This document shows, piece by piece, positions 12,591 through 23,836 of a DNA stretch of 62,000 bases. Position numbers and translations under genes: made by a program. Source of the stretch: Apostichopus japonicus (taxonomy: Eukaryota; Echinodermata; Holothuroidea; Aspidochirotida; Stichopodidae); contig NC_092582.1 in NCBI RefSeq assembly GCF_037975245.1, positions 7,045,001 through 7,107,000 on the forward strand. The letters are read 5' to 3'. Each line of letters starts with the position of its first letter. Position 1 is the stretch's first letter. Below the pieces are notes generated by a model. It had not been told where the DNA came from, did not search any database, and was given only the letters and a program-made list of their open reading frames with translations.

Positions 12591-12712
12591 GTGGATTTGC
12601 ATGAGTGCCAAACCGCTGAGTCTCTCTTCATTCATTGTAGAACGCATGTAATTTTTTATTCTGCGCATTGCGCTGAAAGACCTTTCAGCAGTTGACGAAG
12701 CTATTGGCATGG
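12591..12712 (-). pseudogene. hAT transposase C-terminal dimerisation domain, relic
   Basis: The minus-strand frame contains SSTAERSFSAMRRIKNYMRS followed by TMNEERLSGLALMQIH. This is the characteristic C-terminal block of hAT transposases (ER.FS..RRIK.Y.RSTM...RL..LA...IH), which forms the dimerisation helix. The frame then runs into the terminal motif of a miniature element at 12590, so the coding region was interrupted by insertion. No DDE region is visible nearby. This is the only transposase-like coding sequence I could find, and a plausible relative of whatever mobilised the miniature hAT elements. Confidence 0.75.
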
Positions 12713-12976
12713 TTAATGATGGTAAGTCTTAACTAGATGTTAAAAAACTGACAAGATCGGATCCTAGTTTTTCTTGGCGGGTAGAGTGTTGAATGAAACG
12801 GCACGCGATAGAAATGACAGCCTAGATGACAGAAGAATAGGTCACCTAATTAAGCCATATTCTTGCTACGTTCATTTCAATAGTTTTTCCTGTCTAGACT
12901 TTTAAACTCGTCCATCAAGCTTACGGATTTGAATTATGGGTGTTTCTAAGAAAAGATAACTTGGCAAAAAAATTGT

Positions 12977-13058
12977 AGGCCCGGGTCTACAGTGCTACAT
13001 ACTGGCTACGCCCTGTAGGCCCGGGCCTACAGTGCTACATACTGGCTACGCCCCTGAA
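12977..13058 (+). repeat. Short tandem duplication (about 39 bp, two copies)
   Basis: TGTAGGCCCGGG(T/C)CTACAG followed by TGCTACATACTGGCTACGCC occurs twice in direct succession. The second copy ends in CCCCTG, a hAT-like terminal motif. GTAGGCCCGGGCCTAC in the second unit is a perfect palindrome. Confidence 0.75.
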
Positions 13059-13933
13059 AACTACCAAAGACAAAGGTTTCTTACATCCAACATGTGACGT
13101 CTAGTTTCTTCATATCATATATTACACTGAGATCGATCCAAGTTCCCTTGGGCGATCATGCTTGAGAAATCGTGAAAATAATCTTCCCCGCCATTGGTAC
13201 AGTTATTGTTAATGGTCTTTAAGATATGAAATTTAAAACGTTAACTTTCTGAAAACTATCATTTAACACTCAATATCTTTAAGCGAGGATTATCACATAC
13301 TTGATACCGACGAACAGTTTTCAACCTAGAACCAACCAATACTTAAATCCTGTATTAATCAGGAAAGTTCTTTAACAATGCAGATATTGTGAAGGAAGGA
13401 ATTGCCTTCATCCACGTCCCCAAATCCAATTCTAAACTTTTCATTTAATAACGCCGTCATTGCAATGTGTAAGCGATTCGAACCATTGACCTCTGGAAGC
13501 TCTCCAGCCCTACCATCGGTGATATCTATTTATTTTGTTGATAGGAGGGATATTCGAAGGTAAAGAAGCTGAAAGATTTATCTTTCCAGGGATTGCACTG
13601 CAGTCTAATTATCTACAACACATGAAGCCGGTAGAAAGAGAATGAATAGAAATTCGTTTTCACATAATATCATTCATTATTTACCACAGAGAAGTAGCCT
13701 GACTGGGATATTATATAAGCAAGTATGGAATGGACAAGCAAAGTTTGGTTTAGAGCGACAGCGATATTTTATCATTCTGAAATATGAATTGTTTATAGCT
13801 TTGAAGAGATCTTAATAAACTCCTTTTCACTCAGTAGTGACAATAGTGTAAGTGAAATGTGTAAGCTCAGAGGATCTGTCGATACTTCCATTATGAATAT
13901 GTAACAGCTAAAGAGACGTGTACGATCTCTTAC

Positions 13934-13995
13934 CTGCCATCGACCAGTCTTCAAATTCAATCGTCGATGACCCTGATCACTGAATATGATCCACA
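13934..13995 (-). CDS. 62-nt coding exon, unrecognised gene, copy 1
   Basis: TTATATTCTTCAG precedes the exon and GTAAGAG follows. The frame, entered in phase 1, reads WIIFSDQGHRRLNLKTGRWQ and ends in phase 0. The copy 2 exon (54259-54320) has the same length and splice sites, with only I-to-L and D-to-A changes plus one silent change. A preceding 31-nt candidate exon (14632-14662) supplies the phase. The product is unrecognised; an extracellular protein is possible given the cysteine-containing exons downstream. Confidence 0.55.
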
Positions 13996-14631
13996 CTGAA
14001 GAATATAATAAAGTAGATTGGTTTAAATATATCAGTCTGTATCTAGTTATTCTATTATGCTATTCATTGACTGAAACAAGAATATTATCGTGGACTAACC
14101 TCAGAGATAAAGTCACATCGCCATAATGGAATAGTGATGTATGTAAATACGTTCAAATTACTTGTAAAAAGTAGACACTTGTGGTATTAGAGCTCATGGG
14201 ACATGGAATGTTGATGCATTTATCCCTACGCTATGCCAATACGTCATCGGTTCACTTTTTAGTTTATTGCTGCAGAATCAGTTTACAGAGGTACCTTCGT
14301 AATTCTGATCACTTCATCACTGATTTAATTGATATGCAAAGAAGAAACTAATCTCATGCTAGCAGAATTGGTTGCGTGCCTATTATTCTTTTTGAGGAAG
14401 GAGGTATAATCTATATACACAGTGTGAGATAATTATCACTTGAATATAAAAAAGGGAAAACATTGAAACAGATGCGTAAATTCAAATTGAGAAATAGTTT
14501 CACAGTGACACTATTTCTGAACTTCTCAGTGAATACCTTGCGGAAGATTTTTTTCTTTTGCTTGCGATAATTTTTCATGCTCTTAAATCTACCAAAATCC
14601 CAAAGCAAGTTAAGTCATTAGCTTTACTTAC

Positions 14632-14662
14632 CAACTTTGATTTCAAACAATGGAGTTAAAGT
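14632..14662 (-). CDS. 31-nt candidate exon upstream of 13934-13995, copy 1
   Basis: GACACTTTAG precedes and GTAAGT follows an open 31-nt stretch reading LTPLFEIKV, ending in phase 1. This matches the phase 1 start of the exon at 13995 (junction codon GTG). In copy 2 the donor is altered to GTAAAT, and about 190 bp including the acceptor and the 5' part of this exon are deleted near 54975. The copies can therefore no longer make the same transcript here. Its short length makes it a modest call. Confidence 0.35.
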
Positions 14663-17600
14663 CTAAAGTGTCAAACATTACAAAGTTCTCTTTCAATATG
14701 TGCTTTGAACTTTCTGGGTTAATTATCGAATATGACAAATACCACCTGCAATTTTTGGCGCTTGACCTGATAGGTCAGGTGATCAAATCGAAGAAAAATT
14801 AATATATCTAAGCGACACAGGGCCGCCGACATTCAATCCCACAGGATGTTAAAAACTTTATTAATTAACACATGGTATGCGATCTTTGATCACCTGCCCA
14901 AATCTCAAACCTCTTAACCCAGACATATGCTATGTGACATGAATGGTGTGAGGAAGATATAGATAAAGTTATTGTAAACAACACTATAGATCAACATGGT
15001 AAGACGTCATTGCCATCTCATGTGACCATACTTGAATGGGCTTATATATCCAAAATCAGCATCAGAAATATGAACGGTATAAATATCTGGATGGCTAATG
15101 ACAAATTTCACCTGCCATATGGGATCTTGCGTGAAGTGGCCAAAATATGTTATGATTATTGGAACACAGCCTTAAGGACGTACACTGAATATGACTAGCG
15201 GGTTAAAATGAGCATTTTTTTATATGTTTCATGGTTCCCTATTGTTTTTTCGATTGATCCAATCAATGAGCATACCACAGATCACATGTAGTTTACACCA
15301 CCTCATCCTGTGTTTCAATCTTTCTTCGACGGATAACTTACATCATGAGCTACGCAATTATGGAACATTCATTTGTTATATTCAATTTAATGAAAGAACT
15401 GTGGCTTATTGCGCCAATAAAATGCTTCAAAAACATGACTTGACCCTCCCCCTCCCACCCCACCACTCCCTTCAAAAATGAGAGGCAATTTTAATTGAAA
15501 GAGGGTAAGAGAGACGTTAGCCCGGATCCCATTATATACATATGCAGTTTTACATTTAGGCAAGAACTTGGTAAAGCCCACCTAAATAGGGTATTTTACC
15601 CTAGAACGCCCACCCCCTCCCACCACAATCTCTGAAGGGAGCATTCCATATATTGCTCTGTTAAACATTTTAAGTTTGCTGCATTTACAATCCTTTCCTT
15701 GTTGAGACGCTCAAGGTAGGAACAGTCAAATGTGTAATTAACCATGCACTCATCAATCCCCAACATCCACAATGAATGAAATTTCAATTTTTCAAGAAGA
15801 AACACCATCAAGGTTGACTTAATCAGGACTGTATGACGTCACAGCAACGACTATTTAAATTAGAAGTGGAGTTAGAGAGATTACAAAGTCTGAAGTCACT
15901 GGTGGATTTTATAGAGTGGAATGTGAGATTGGGGATCACGAATCCACAACAAATGTTTACTTTTTAAGATGTCAGACAAGTGTGCCATTCACTAACACAC
16001 TTCACGTATTTCTTCATGCTTAGATTTGACTACTTTATTCAATTTATATTAGTCTTATACATCTCTTATTTTTAGTCTAAGTTTTACCACAGTCTCATGT
16101 AAAGTGATATATTAATAAATATTAATATATATTATTAATACTAATAAACCTTGAGTCTTTTGAAGCTGTATTTTGTGCTGAAAGTAAAAGGAAATACTAG
16201 ATGCATGTAAACGTAACATGTTACCTTAATTATCAGGTCTACCACAAACAAACCAGCGGCAATGGAAGTTTAACCTTAAACATTCTTAAAATTTCTTTAT
16301 CAGGCTCAACGATTTCTACCTCGCTAATGTAGGAACAGCCAATTAGTTGTTACGCCACACATAACTTACAGTGAGATTTGGGAAAATCCAGTCACGTGTG
16401 AATTTGTATGTTTGGTCCGTCACAGAGAGTAAAAACCAAAATGTAAAGTATATATTGTATGCCTCATTAACTAGTCATAACACAGAACCCTTCATTATTA
16501 CTACCGTTCTTTGATTTATAACATGTGTCGAGGATTGAAATGACTGTAAATGAAGCTGTAAACTTGATATCGTGTAATGGAATTGCTGTAATTATTACGT
16601 TTGTTAACACGAAATACTGTGTTCCGACATTGCAATTATTTACCCTCAAAATTATGTCAGATAGCCAGATGTCCCGCTATCACCCTTGGTCGGGGTCCAG
16701 ATAATTGCCTTTTACATGATTTTCACTGTATTAGTCTAGAAATATTAAAAGAACGTGTAAAACTGATTTGATGTTAACTGATGAGATATACTATTAACAT
16801 GAACACTGAAACTGAGCTAAGATCTTTGTTAATGTATATGGCTTGAACTTATACATATGAAGCATGAGAAGCTACAGTATTGTATTATATTCAATGCCGC
16901 GCTTGTCATTTACAGAACATCAGATCATCCAAAACTTGCTTCTAATGCATTTCTCAACTGAGCTAAGGACGAAAGGTTCAAAATGACGTCACTATCAAAT
17001 ACCTTTAACATTTCTTGATTTCAAGGACAGTGGAATCGATTCAGCTTCAACAGAATCTGGAAGATGGTAAAACCTAAACCTGTGGAGCGAAGTAAAGTCA
17101 TCATCTTTTAAGGTAAAATTTGCTGACACAAAATTGATGACGCTAAAAACTTATGGTAACTAGAGAACAAGAATTAACTGAAACACAGTCAACTTAACAG
17201 ATAAATCATGATCCCTAAGACGACCTAGTTTGTTTCCTTATTTAGCTTTATGCACACCTCAAAAATGATGAATTTATTTGAAAAATCCTTGCTTTTGATA
17301 TGCTAACAACTTATTTTACACTTCTGTCGGTGCAGGTTGCATTGTTAACCTCTTTTAAAATTTGAGAAAGAAACTTCAAACATCACACGCAGATTTATGA
17401 TGTGATAGTGGGGAGGAATAAATAATCTAGTACACATAACACTGTGTCAGCTTCTCAGCCACACGGCCTTAATAACACGTGACCAATGAATTAAAGTTGT
17501 ATACAGGACAGATCATATATGATTTCATATTGTTCATCTGTCTGCTTTGCTTAGTATATGACTGATATTTCTTGAAACAGGGATCCCTTTCGGGTATCAA

Positions 17601-19056
17601 ATTCAAACAGCAAAATGCAATATAAAATTAAAAACTTGTGAAGTCCGAATCTGACGGTAAAGAGCTGATGGTTCTTCATTGTGACAGAATAATGGAGGAA
17701 AAAAATTAAATGAATTAAAACGCTGTACGCGTGATCAAGTTGAATTGTCCTTAAAGTTTTGGTACTAAATTTGCCCTTGATGTACACTTTATACAATTAT
17801 CAATCTAAATATAACTTATTTACTAAAAAACAAAAACAATATCAGTGTTACAAAATATATGAACATGACCGATTTCTACCTCTACCGTACTAAACGGAGT
17901 CAGTTCTTACAGCAGACTAGTTCGAAATATATTTTAACAAATAACTAGCGCGTTTCTCAAAGCATCAGTATAGTAGGAATGCATATGATCTTCCTCGGAT
18001 TTCTTCTATAAGTGTGGCATTCGTTTACACCTGTAATGCCATGGTAACGATCCAGGTGTACTAGATACGTAACGATCTCAGTGCTGAATTCAGTATCCTT
18101 TGACAAGCTCGTTTCATCTCCCATTATTATGCCAATTAGGTCTTTACAGTAGTTACATACCCAATATTGACGGGGGGGGGGGGGGTGTGGGTTGTCTGAG
18201 ACTTTTCAATATTCCCTCAATGGTTTGTATTTTATTGTATTGTGATCTTCAATGACTGAAACCGATGAATAAGCTCTCCATATCTCTGTACTGCAAGAGA
18301 GAGTTAAAGCTTTCTTTGAATATAAACAATTATGGAGACATGAAGTGTTCGCGTGAAGGGAACCCGCAACCTGGAATTAACGGGCATCCTAACAATCTTT
18401 ATTGGGTCTAGTTCTAGAATAACAAACAAAACAAATATGCTGAGAATTTAGAAAGGACCTGTCAAAATCACAAATAATCTCGGTTTCAAGAATTTACTTT
18501 TCTAATAATGAACTTAACGGTAAAGTTGGTGTCAAGGAAGTTAATTTATGTTCTTTTCTAGGTTAGAATGTAACATCGGGCGGTACCGGTATTTATTAGA
18601 TACAAACCATTGAAAGCCTGTTTGTAGTGTGTTATATAATGATTATTGTGTTTGATTTGTCGGGTGGTTAGGTTTTGTAATGGTAGCGGACGCATCTCTA
18701 GCATAATAGACTCTCGGATAACAAAATTACATTAATTTATGCCATAGCAATTTAGATCAGAGGTGGGTGAGGGTGGTGTGACTGGGTGGTAATGGAAGGT
18801 GAGAGGAAAGATAGTTTATGTGGTTGATTGATGAAATAATATAAAGACACCTGGGAGGTTTGAGGGTTGGGATGAAGGGTAACGATTTGTTAAAAGGCAA
18901 TAATAATATTCAATTTCAGTGACAGTTATGACTAATTGCAAAGGGTAAATAATTTGAATTTAATAAGACTCGTTATTCTTGTCTGAGAAAATGAAATGTA
19001 TTCTAGAAGTAGCAAGGCTAACGTGCCTGTCGGTAAAACTACAAATGTTCTTAACC
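14663..19056. other. Remaining part of duplication copy 1, no convincing gene
   Basis: Collinear with 54975-62000 except for 15610-16145, which is unrelated to the corresponding 55765-58415. Some open frames persist in both copies (15224-15481 with 55399-55629; 17560-17690 with 60402-60611), but no splice sites bound them and the differences are mostly amino-acid-changing. Poly-G runs are at 18173 and 61113. Confidence 0.5.
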
Positions 19057-19841
19057 GGGAATTATTGGAAGTAAAGTAATTAAAGCATATACGGCTGTGT
19101 AGCCTAATAACGGGACTCTTGCTAGCAAAACCAATGCAAGAAAACACTCAGGTGGTGATAAGGTTAGAGAATGTGACTGAATAACAGTGAAATGAGGGGT
19201 AGAAGGGTGTACAAATTTAAACAGGTGGGTTGGTGGTAAAACGTTAGCGAAGAGCCTACTTGATCATGACGTTTAAATTAATTTACGTATTTATTAGGAC
19301 TATATTTGAAAACAGGTGCTAATGACTCCACTTCTACCCATAGACTATGTATGAAATAATATGCACTTAGATGACTTCCTCATTTTAAACTGCCTATTAA
19401 TGAAATTACAGTGAGTCTCTTAGGAAATTTCAACTGCCTTTTTTTTATATTTCTTCTACGTCAAATGTTGGTTTTCTGTTTTGTAAGCTACATCATAGGT
19501 ACGATTACCATTGCTTTATTTCTTTGGGTATTCTTTAAGTTGCTTTAGTTATATATTTTTATCAATTTTAAATTGATTTATCTATTTTTAATAAATTCAC
19601 GTCCACTAATGTTTTATAGTAAAGGATTTACATTACCGGTAAATAACAGAGTTTATAATTAAATTATTTTTTAAGTTGTAATTTAGAGTTCGTTTTCTTT
19701 GAATTAAAACCATCTGTTGAGTGTTAGTTCTGGTCTTAAATTTGATAATTTAAATGTGTGTTTTTTATTGGCGTCTTTCTAGATCTAATGAAACTAATTT
19801 AAGTTGAATAATAAACGTTGTGTTGCATTCATTTTCTTTTT

Positions 19842-19970
19842 GTATGTATGTATGTATGTATGTATGTATGTATGTATGTATGTATGTATGTATGTATGTA
19901 TGTATGTATGTATGTATGTATGTATGTATGTATGTATGTATGTATGTATGTATGTATGTATGTATGTATA
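19842..19970 (+). repeat. (TATG)n microsatellite, about 32 copies
   Basis: An uninterrupted TATG array. Its position directly 3' of a tRNA-like SINE head on the minus strand suggests it is the expanded tail of that SINE. All open frames through it are repeat artefacts. Confidence 0.97.
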
Positions 19971-20194
19971 TTAGATCCTCCTGCAAGCAGGAACTCGCGA
20001 AGAAGCCTAATTGGCTTATCAAAGCCGCAAGCTGACCAAAGTCAGTCTCTCACATTCATATTTAACGTCCATGATTATGAATTGTTAATTGTCAACAACT
20101 CTGTAACTGGACGACATACATTAATCTGGGAGTGACTCGAACCGGATATCTTATGATTGAAAGGCACCGGTGTTAACCACTGAGCTAACACTCC
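19971..20194 (-). mobile_element. tRNA-derived SINE with (CATA)n tail
   Basis: Read on the minus strand, the unit starts GGAGTGTTAGCTCAGTGG (A-box-like) and has GGTTCGAGTC (B-box) about 45 bases on, then a unique body, then the CATA array at 19970-19842. GGAGTG can pair with CACTCC after the B-box, but the T-stem and D-stem do not pair, so this is a SINE head rather than a tRNA gene. No clear flanking duplication was found. Confidence 0.7.
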
Positions 20195-20803
20195 AAATTT
20201 TTGAAAACATTTAAAATAAAATATTCATTGTTGTGGAGGCTTCCTAAAAACAATATTTCTAATTTCTGTCTGATAAAGTTTTCTAATAAAATAGTTTCAT
20301 GTTATTCAAGAATTTTGTTGTGTTTTTAACTGTACAATTCAGCTTATCATTTTGAAAATCTTCATAAAATGCTGACAACTTTCACTAGGACAACTAATAT
20401 TCAACAAATTTGTGCCTTTTCTTATCCAAAATAAACATTTGTGTCACTTTAAGACTCACCTCTTCTCTAAAACTTAAGCTTATTCAAGACAAAAAGAACA
20501 TTTTATTATTTACACCCTACCAACCTCCTCCCTGACACCCCGCGGTCTTTCATCGAGTTAAATAATCCCCCTTTAATCTCTTAAGTTTATTTCATTTACT
20601 GCAACATTCTACAGAATTCCATAAACGATGGCCTAATTTATTCAAATAAATCCGCTTAAACTAATTGAATCCGATCCTCGACAATAATATACAGCAGACT
20701 TTACATCCTACATTGTTAGTTTAATAATGATTACTTTTATTAATTAAATGAATTCCCTGTTTAACTGTTATGATGATTCTAACATCTACACCGGAATACT
20801 TAC
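20195..20803. other. Non-coding stretch downstream of the LRR exon
   Basis: AT-rich, with no further leucine-rich-repeat exon recognised. Because the exon at 20804-21012 ends in phase 2 at a good donor, at least one more NLR exon should exist at lower coordinates or outside the window. I could not find it. Confidence 0.4.
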
Positions 20804-21012
20804 TTCAGCTCCTTCAAGCTTGTACACTGTGAGGAGTAATACAAGATGGCCGCAAACTCTTCATTAGTTAGTCTCCTGAAGTTGTCCCTGATCAACAGCT
20901 TCTGGAGAGAACTCAGGACAGAGAGAGAGAGACCAGGCTCAAGGATAAGGTTCAGACCAGACGCATCAACTCTAGGAGAGCAGAACCATAGCTCCACACG
21001 GGAGATAGGAAT
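20804..21012 (-). CDS. Leucine-rich-repeat exon, probably of the NLR gene at 32-36 kb
   Basis: A good acceptor (TCTTTCATTCTAG) precedes the exon and GTAAGT follows. It reads in phase 0 from IPISRVELWF, through GLSLSVLSSLQKLLIRDN and LTNEEFAAILYYSSQC, to SLKEL, ending in phase 2. Alternating strand segments (RVELWF, LQKLLI, LKEL) separated by helical segments fit NLR-type leucine-rich repeats. The NACHT exon ends in phase 0 after ARYD on the same strand, and joining gives a smooth ARYD-IPISRVELWF. The intron would be about 12 kb. Separate genes cannot be excluded without transcript data. Leucine-rich repeats of NLRs usually sense ligand or hold the NACHT module inactive. Confidence 0.7.
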
Positions 21013-23530
21013 CTAGAATGAAAGAATAGAGTTACTGATAATAGAGTAGATAGAGATAATAGATTGGATAAGGTTACGATTAGAATAATTATTAGGATGT
21101 TTATAAAGAATAAAAACGAAAGAAATAAAATGGAAGAGAGTATAAGCGATGAATTGTACGGATTTTAAGATTGTGTTTATGTAATTTTGTGTGTTGGAAT
21201 GAATTTTAACGAACGAGAATCAGTAAATTTTGAAGAGGAAATAAAAATATAAACAGGAATAAATTAATTATTTAAAGAAAAATGGAAATAGGACTTTATG
21301 AAGGAAGGATTATATTTGTTCAGGTTGTGAAAACAAGAGAATTACAAAATTGGGTTAAATAGGACAATGGTAAAGTTTTAAAGATTTATTTGTTCATGCA
21401 AGAAATATTGGTTAGCTTTATTTTGATTTGTTCTGTAGAAACAAAAGCAGAAATATTGAAATTATTACTACTTATTTGTTTTATGTATTTTCGTTTTTAT
21501 TCATTTCCTATCTTTTTTTTTGGGGGGGGGGGTAACTGTTGGGACTAGGGTCAATATTAATAAAGGTTGATAAATAGGTCAAACTAATTATTGATTGATT
21601 CTGATAGCTAAGTAAATTAATAATATGGCTTCGGAATAATGTAAAAACTAGATTGTCTTCTGGTTTAAAAGCAAATATTGTCAGAAAATGTGTATCTATT
21701 TGTAGAAGGAACTTATTTTAAGTATTTATTTAATTTTTAAAATAGGTGTTTATTCAATTCCATATATTTAGTATTTTATCCAGTTCTCAATAACACTTAA
21801 CCTAATCAATGTCAGAAGTCAGGAGAGGGACAGAGAGGCTCAGGTTGATGAGGAAATTGGGCACAGAGGATTTTCATTTGGATTCTTTTTCTTCATTTTT
21901 CTCAGCTAGGTAAATTTAAATTGATACCGGTAATTTATATGAATCTATAACTTATAATGTATCAATATTTTTGGCCTACTACTTTTCAACAAATACAGAA
22001 ATATCAATTGCTGCATGAACTTTGAAAGTTAATATCAATTGCATTTTAAACCTTTCTTCATTTTCTGAATACGTTTTATATTTAGTAATCTTAACTCAAG
22101 AGTGTTAGTAATGTACAGTATTTCAGCTTAGGGCCCTACGAACAACTTATAACAAATATAATGATTCCTAACAGTTTTTCTTTTCTTTATCCGTTAAAAT
22201 CGACATTTATTTAATTTTTGGAAAGTAAAGTTGAATACCTGTGTACCGATGTTTAGTTTTTGTTATCAGTTTAAAATATTCTCTAGAAATAACTAATAGA
22301 AACGGTGGCGCAATGTTGACATTAATTCTTTCTAATATTACTAGGTGAAAATAAGTGATGGCGCATTTTAAAATTAAAGTTTTGGGCAAAACGCGTCACT
22401 TCTTTGTGAAATGAATATTCACTGTTATTGGAAACTACTTCGTTCAAATATTATAGGAATAATGCCATTTCCAAAAAGTTGGTATTCAACTTTCAAGGTC
22501 ATGAAACTTTGCAAGGAAAGTGGTGATAGTTTATATTAAATTGATAGCCATAGGTATTTTTGTAATGTTTATGTTATCACACATTCAAAAAGAATTAAAT
22601 ATCTAACCAGCAGCATGCGAGAAGACCTGCAGTTAACTTTTCTGTGATACACGATAATTGCTATTTTGTAACTGGTGCGGTGATTATTTTCTTAGACTAC
22701 TTATTTGAAATGCAAGTTGTAGCCTCGGTCTGTATGTTTTCGTGTTTCATATCAAAGGTACTTCTTTTAAGTTTTATTTTTAATATCCTTTCAGTAGGTA
22801 GTTTGAGTTTTGATTGTTTATTGACCACACTATTATAGATATACTTCGAAGTTTAGTTAACTAATGTCTTATGAGAGTCGTCGGTTACTATAGGAGTTCA
22901 GGTAGAAAATTTACTCATTTAGAAAGACGTATTTATATCAGGTAAAATCCTACTATAGCTTAGGGCTACATTCTACATTGTATGTTCTTGGCCTAGCGTG
23001 TCACTATAGGTCTAACTTCCCCTACCAAGCCAATTACACCTACCTTCAAACTTACCAAGCAATTAAATTAGGTCATTTGTCTGTATCCGATATTTAAATC
23101 CCGAATTTTTACAAAGAAGTGAATGAAAGGGAGGCAAAAACTGACCAACATTAACGTCAACAACAACGATCTAGGCCTTTGTAGAAATGGATCATGATCA
23201 ACTGCCTCAGTGCCTGTATATATGTAAATAATTTGCGTGTGACACAGGTATGCACGTACAGATACAGGTGTTCATGTACTCCTTGAGAAGCTTTGGCGCC
23301 AAATTATAAGTCGCATGGCATTACAGTTAATAACCAAACTGTGCCTACGTTTGATGACATACCACGCCTATTTAGCGTCCAGCAACGTATTTCATTGGCT
23401 GATTTGTGTCGTACGGTCAATGTAGATCAGAGGAGCGAAGGAAGAAAGATTCATTTGGCGGTAGTTTTCAAAGACTCTGCATGTTCAAGGTGAATGACGT
23501 TATGACGCATCTGAAAGGTACAACTTTGCC
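21013..23530. other. Intronic AT-rich sequence with a possible decayed LRR-exon fragment
   Basis: Mostly featureless. The minus strand at about 21800-21880 has a stretch reading like LSLSV that resembles the middle of the LRR exon but stops soon after. It may be a dead tandem exon copy or chance. A G-run is at 21522. Confidence 0.35.
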
Positions 23531-23821
23531 CAGGCGCGTAGCCAGGAATTTGCCAAGGGAGGGGCGAAACTGTAGATTCGGCATTGCAAACTATCTAAGC
23601 GTAGCGCCACCATGAGTTGGCGCGAAGCGTACAAGAAAATTTTGGCTGAAAATGCCTCCCAGATCGCTTGAAATGGCACTTCCCAGGCCTTGTAAGTTGC
23701 ATCTTAGCATTTTCTCTTTTGAAAATACTAGCGATATCATAAAAACATTAAAAAAAAATATGCTCAAGGAGGGGGGGGGGGGGGCGGCTGCCCCCTTCGC
23801 CCCCCCTTGGCTACGCGCCCG
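23531..23821 (+). mobile_element. hAT miniature element, CAGGCGCGTAGCC family (291 bp)
   Basis: It starts CAGGCGCGTAGCCAGG and ends CCTTGGCTACGCGCCCG. It is flanked by ACTTTGCC (23523-23530) and ACTGTGCC (23822-23829), an 8-bp duplication with one mismatch. Internal sequence matches the inverted copy at 26802-27101 and an older relic at about 26030-26150. Confidence 0.85.
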
Positions 23822-23836
23822 ACTGTGCCAAGTTGT

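Larger units (their letters stand above)
3760..19056 (+). repeat. Segmental duplication, copy 1 (partner 38190-62000)
   Basis: Sequence from the CATGCTATATACGACCGTG motif near 3764 to about 19056 is collinear, same strand, with 38190 to the window end. Matched landmarks: 4403-4530 with 38832-38970; 6290-6560 with 41080-41360; 7200-7560 with 49200-49560; 9350-10300 with 51540-53250; 13170-14600 with 53460-54910; 16145-19056 with 58415-62000. Divergence looks like several percent plus many indels. The left edge in both copies abuts a TA microsatellite. Copy 1 has a private 2.7-kb stretch at about 10440-13165. An unmerged haplotype in the assembly is possible but less likely, because both copies lie on one contiguous sequence with different private insertions. 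Confidence 0.85.

Noticed and set aside
15224-15629. Frame conserved in both duplicates (15224-15481 and 55399-55629)
   Set aside because: No acceptor, donor or clear start; substitutions are not biased to silent sites; ends in C-rich sequence. Compatible with chance openness of recent duplicates.
17551-17796. MKNHQL... frame, signal-peptide-like, conserved at 60402-60611
   Set aside because: Nearly all differences between the copies change residues and no donor follows the hydrophobic stretch; kept as background.
19765-20135. Long open frames through the TATG array on both strands
   Set aside because: They exist only because the 4-bp repeat is free of stops; the translations are monotonous (YVCM, HTYI).
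20120-20194. tRNA gene on the minus strand
   Set aside because: A- and B-box motifs are present and the ends pair, but the D and T stems do not, and a SINE body and tail follow.
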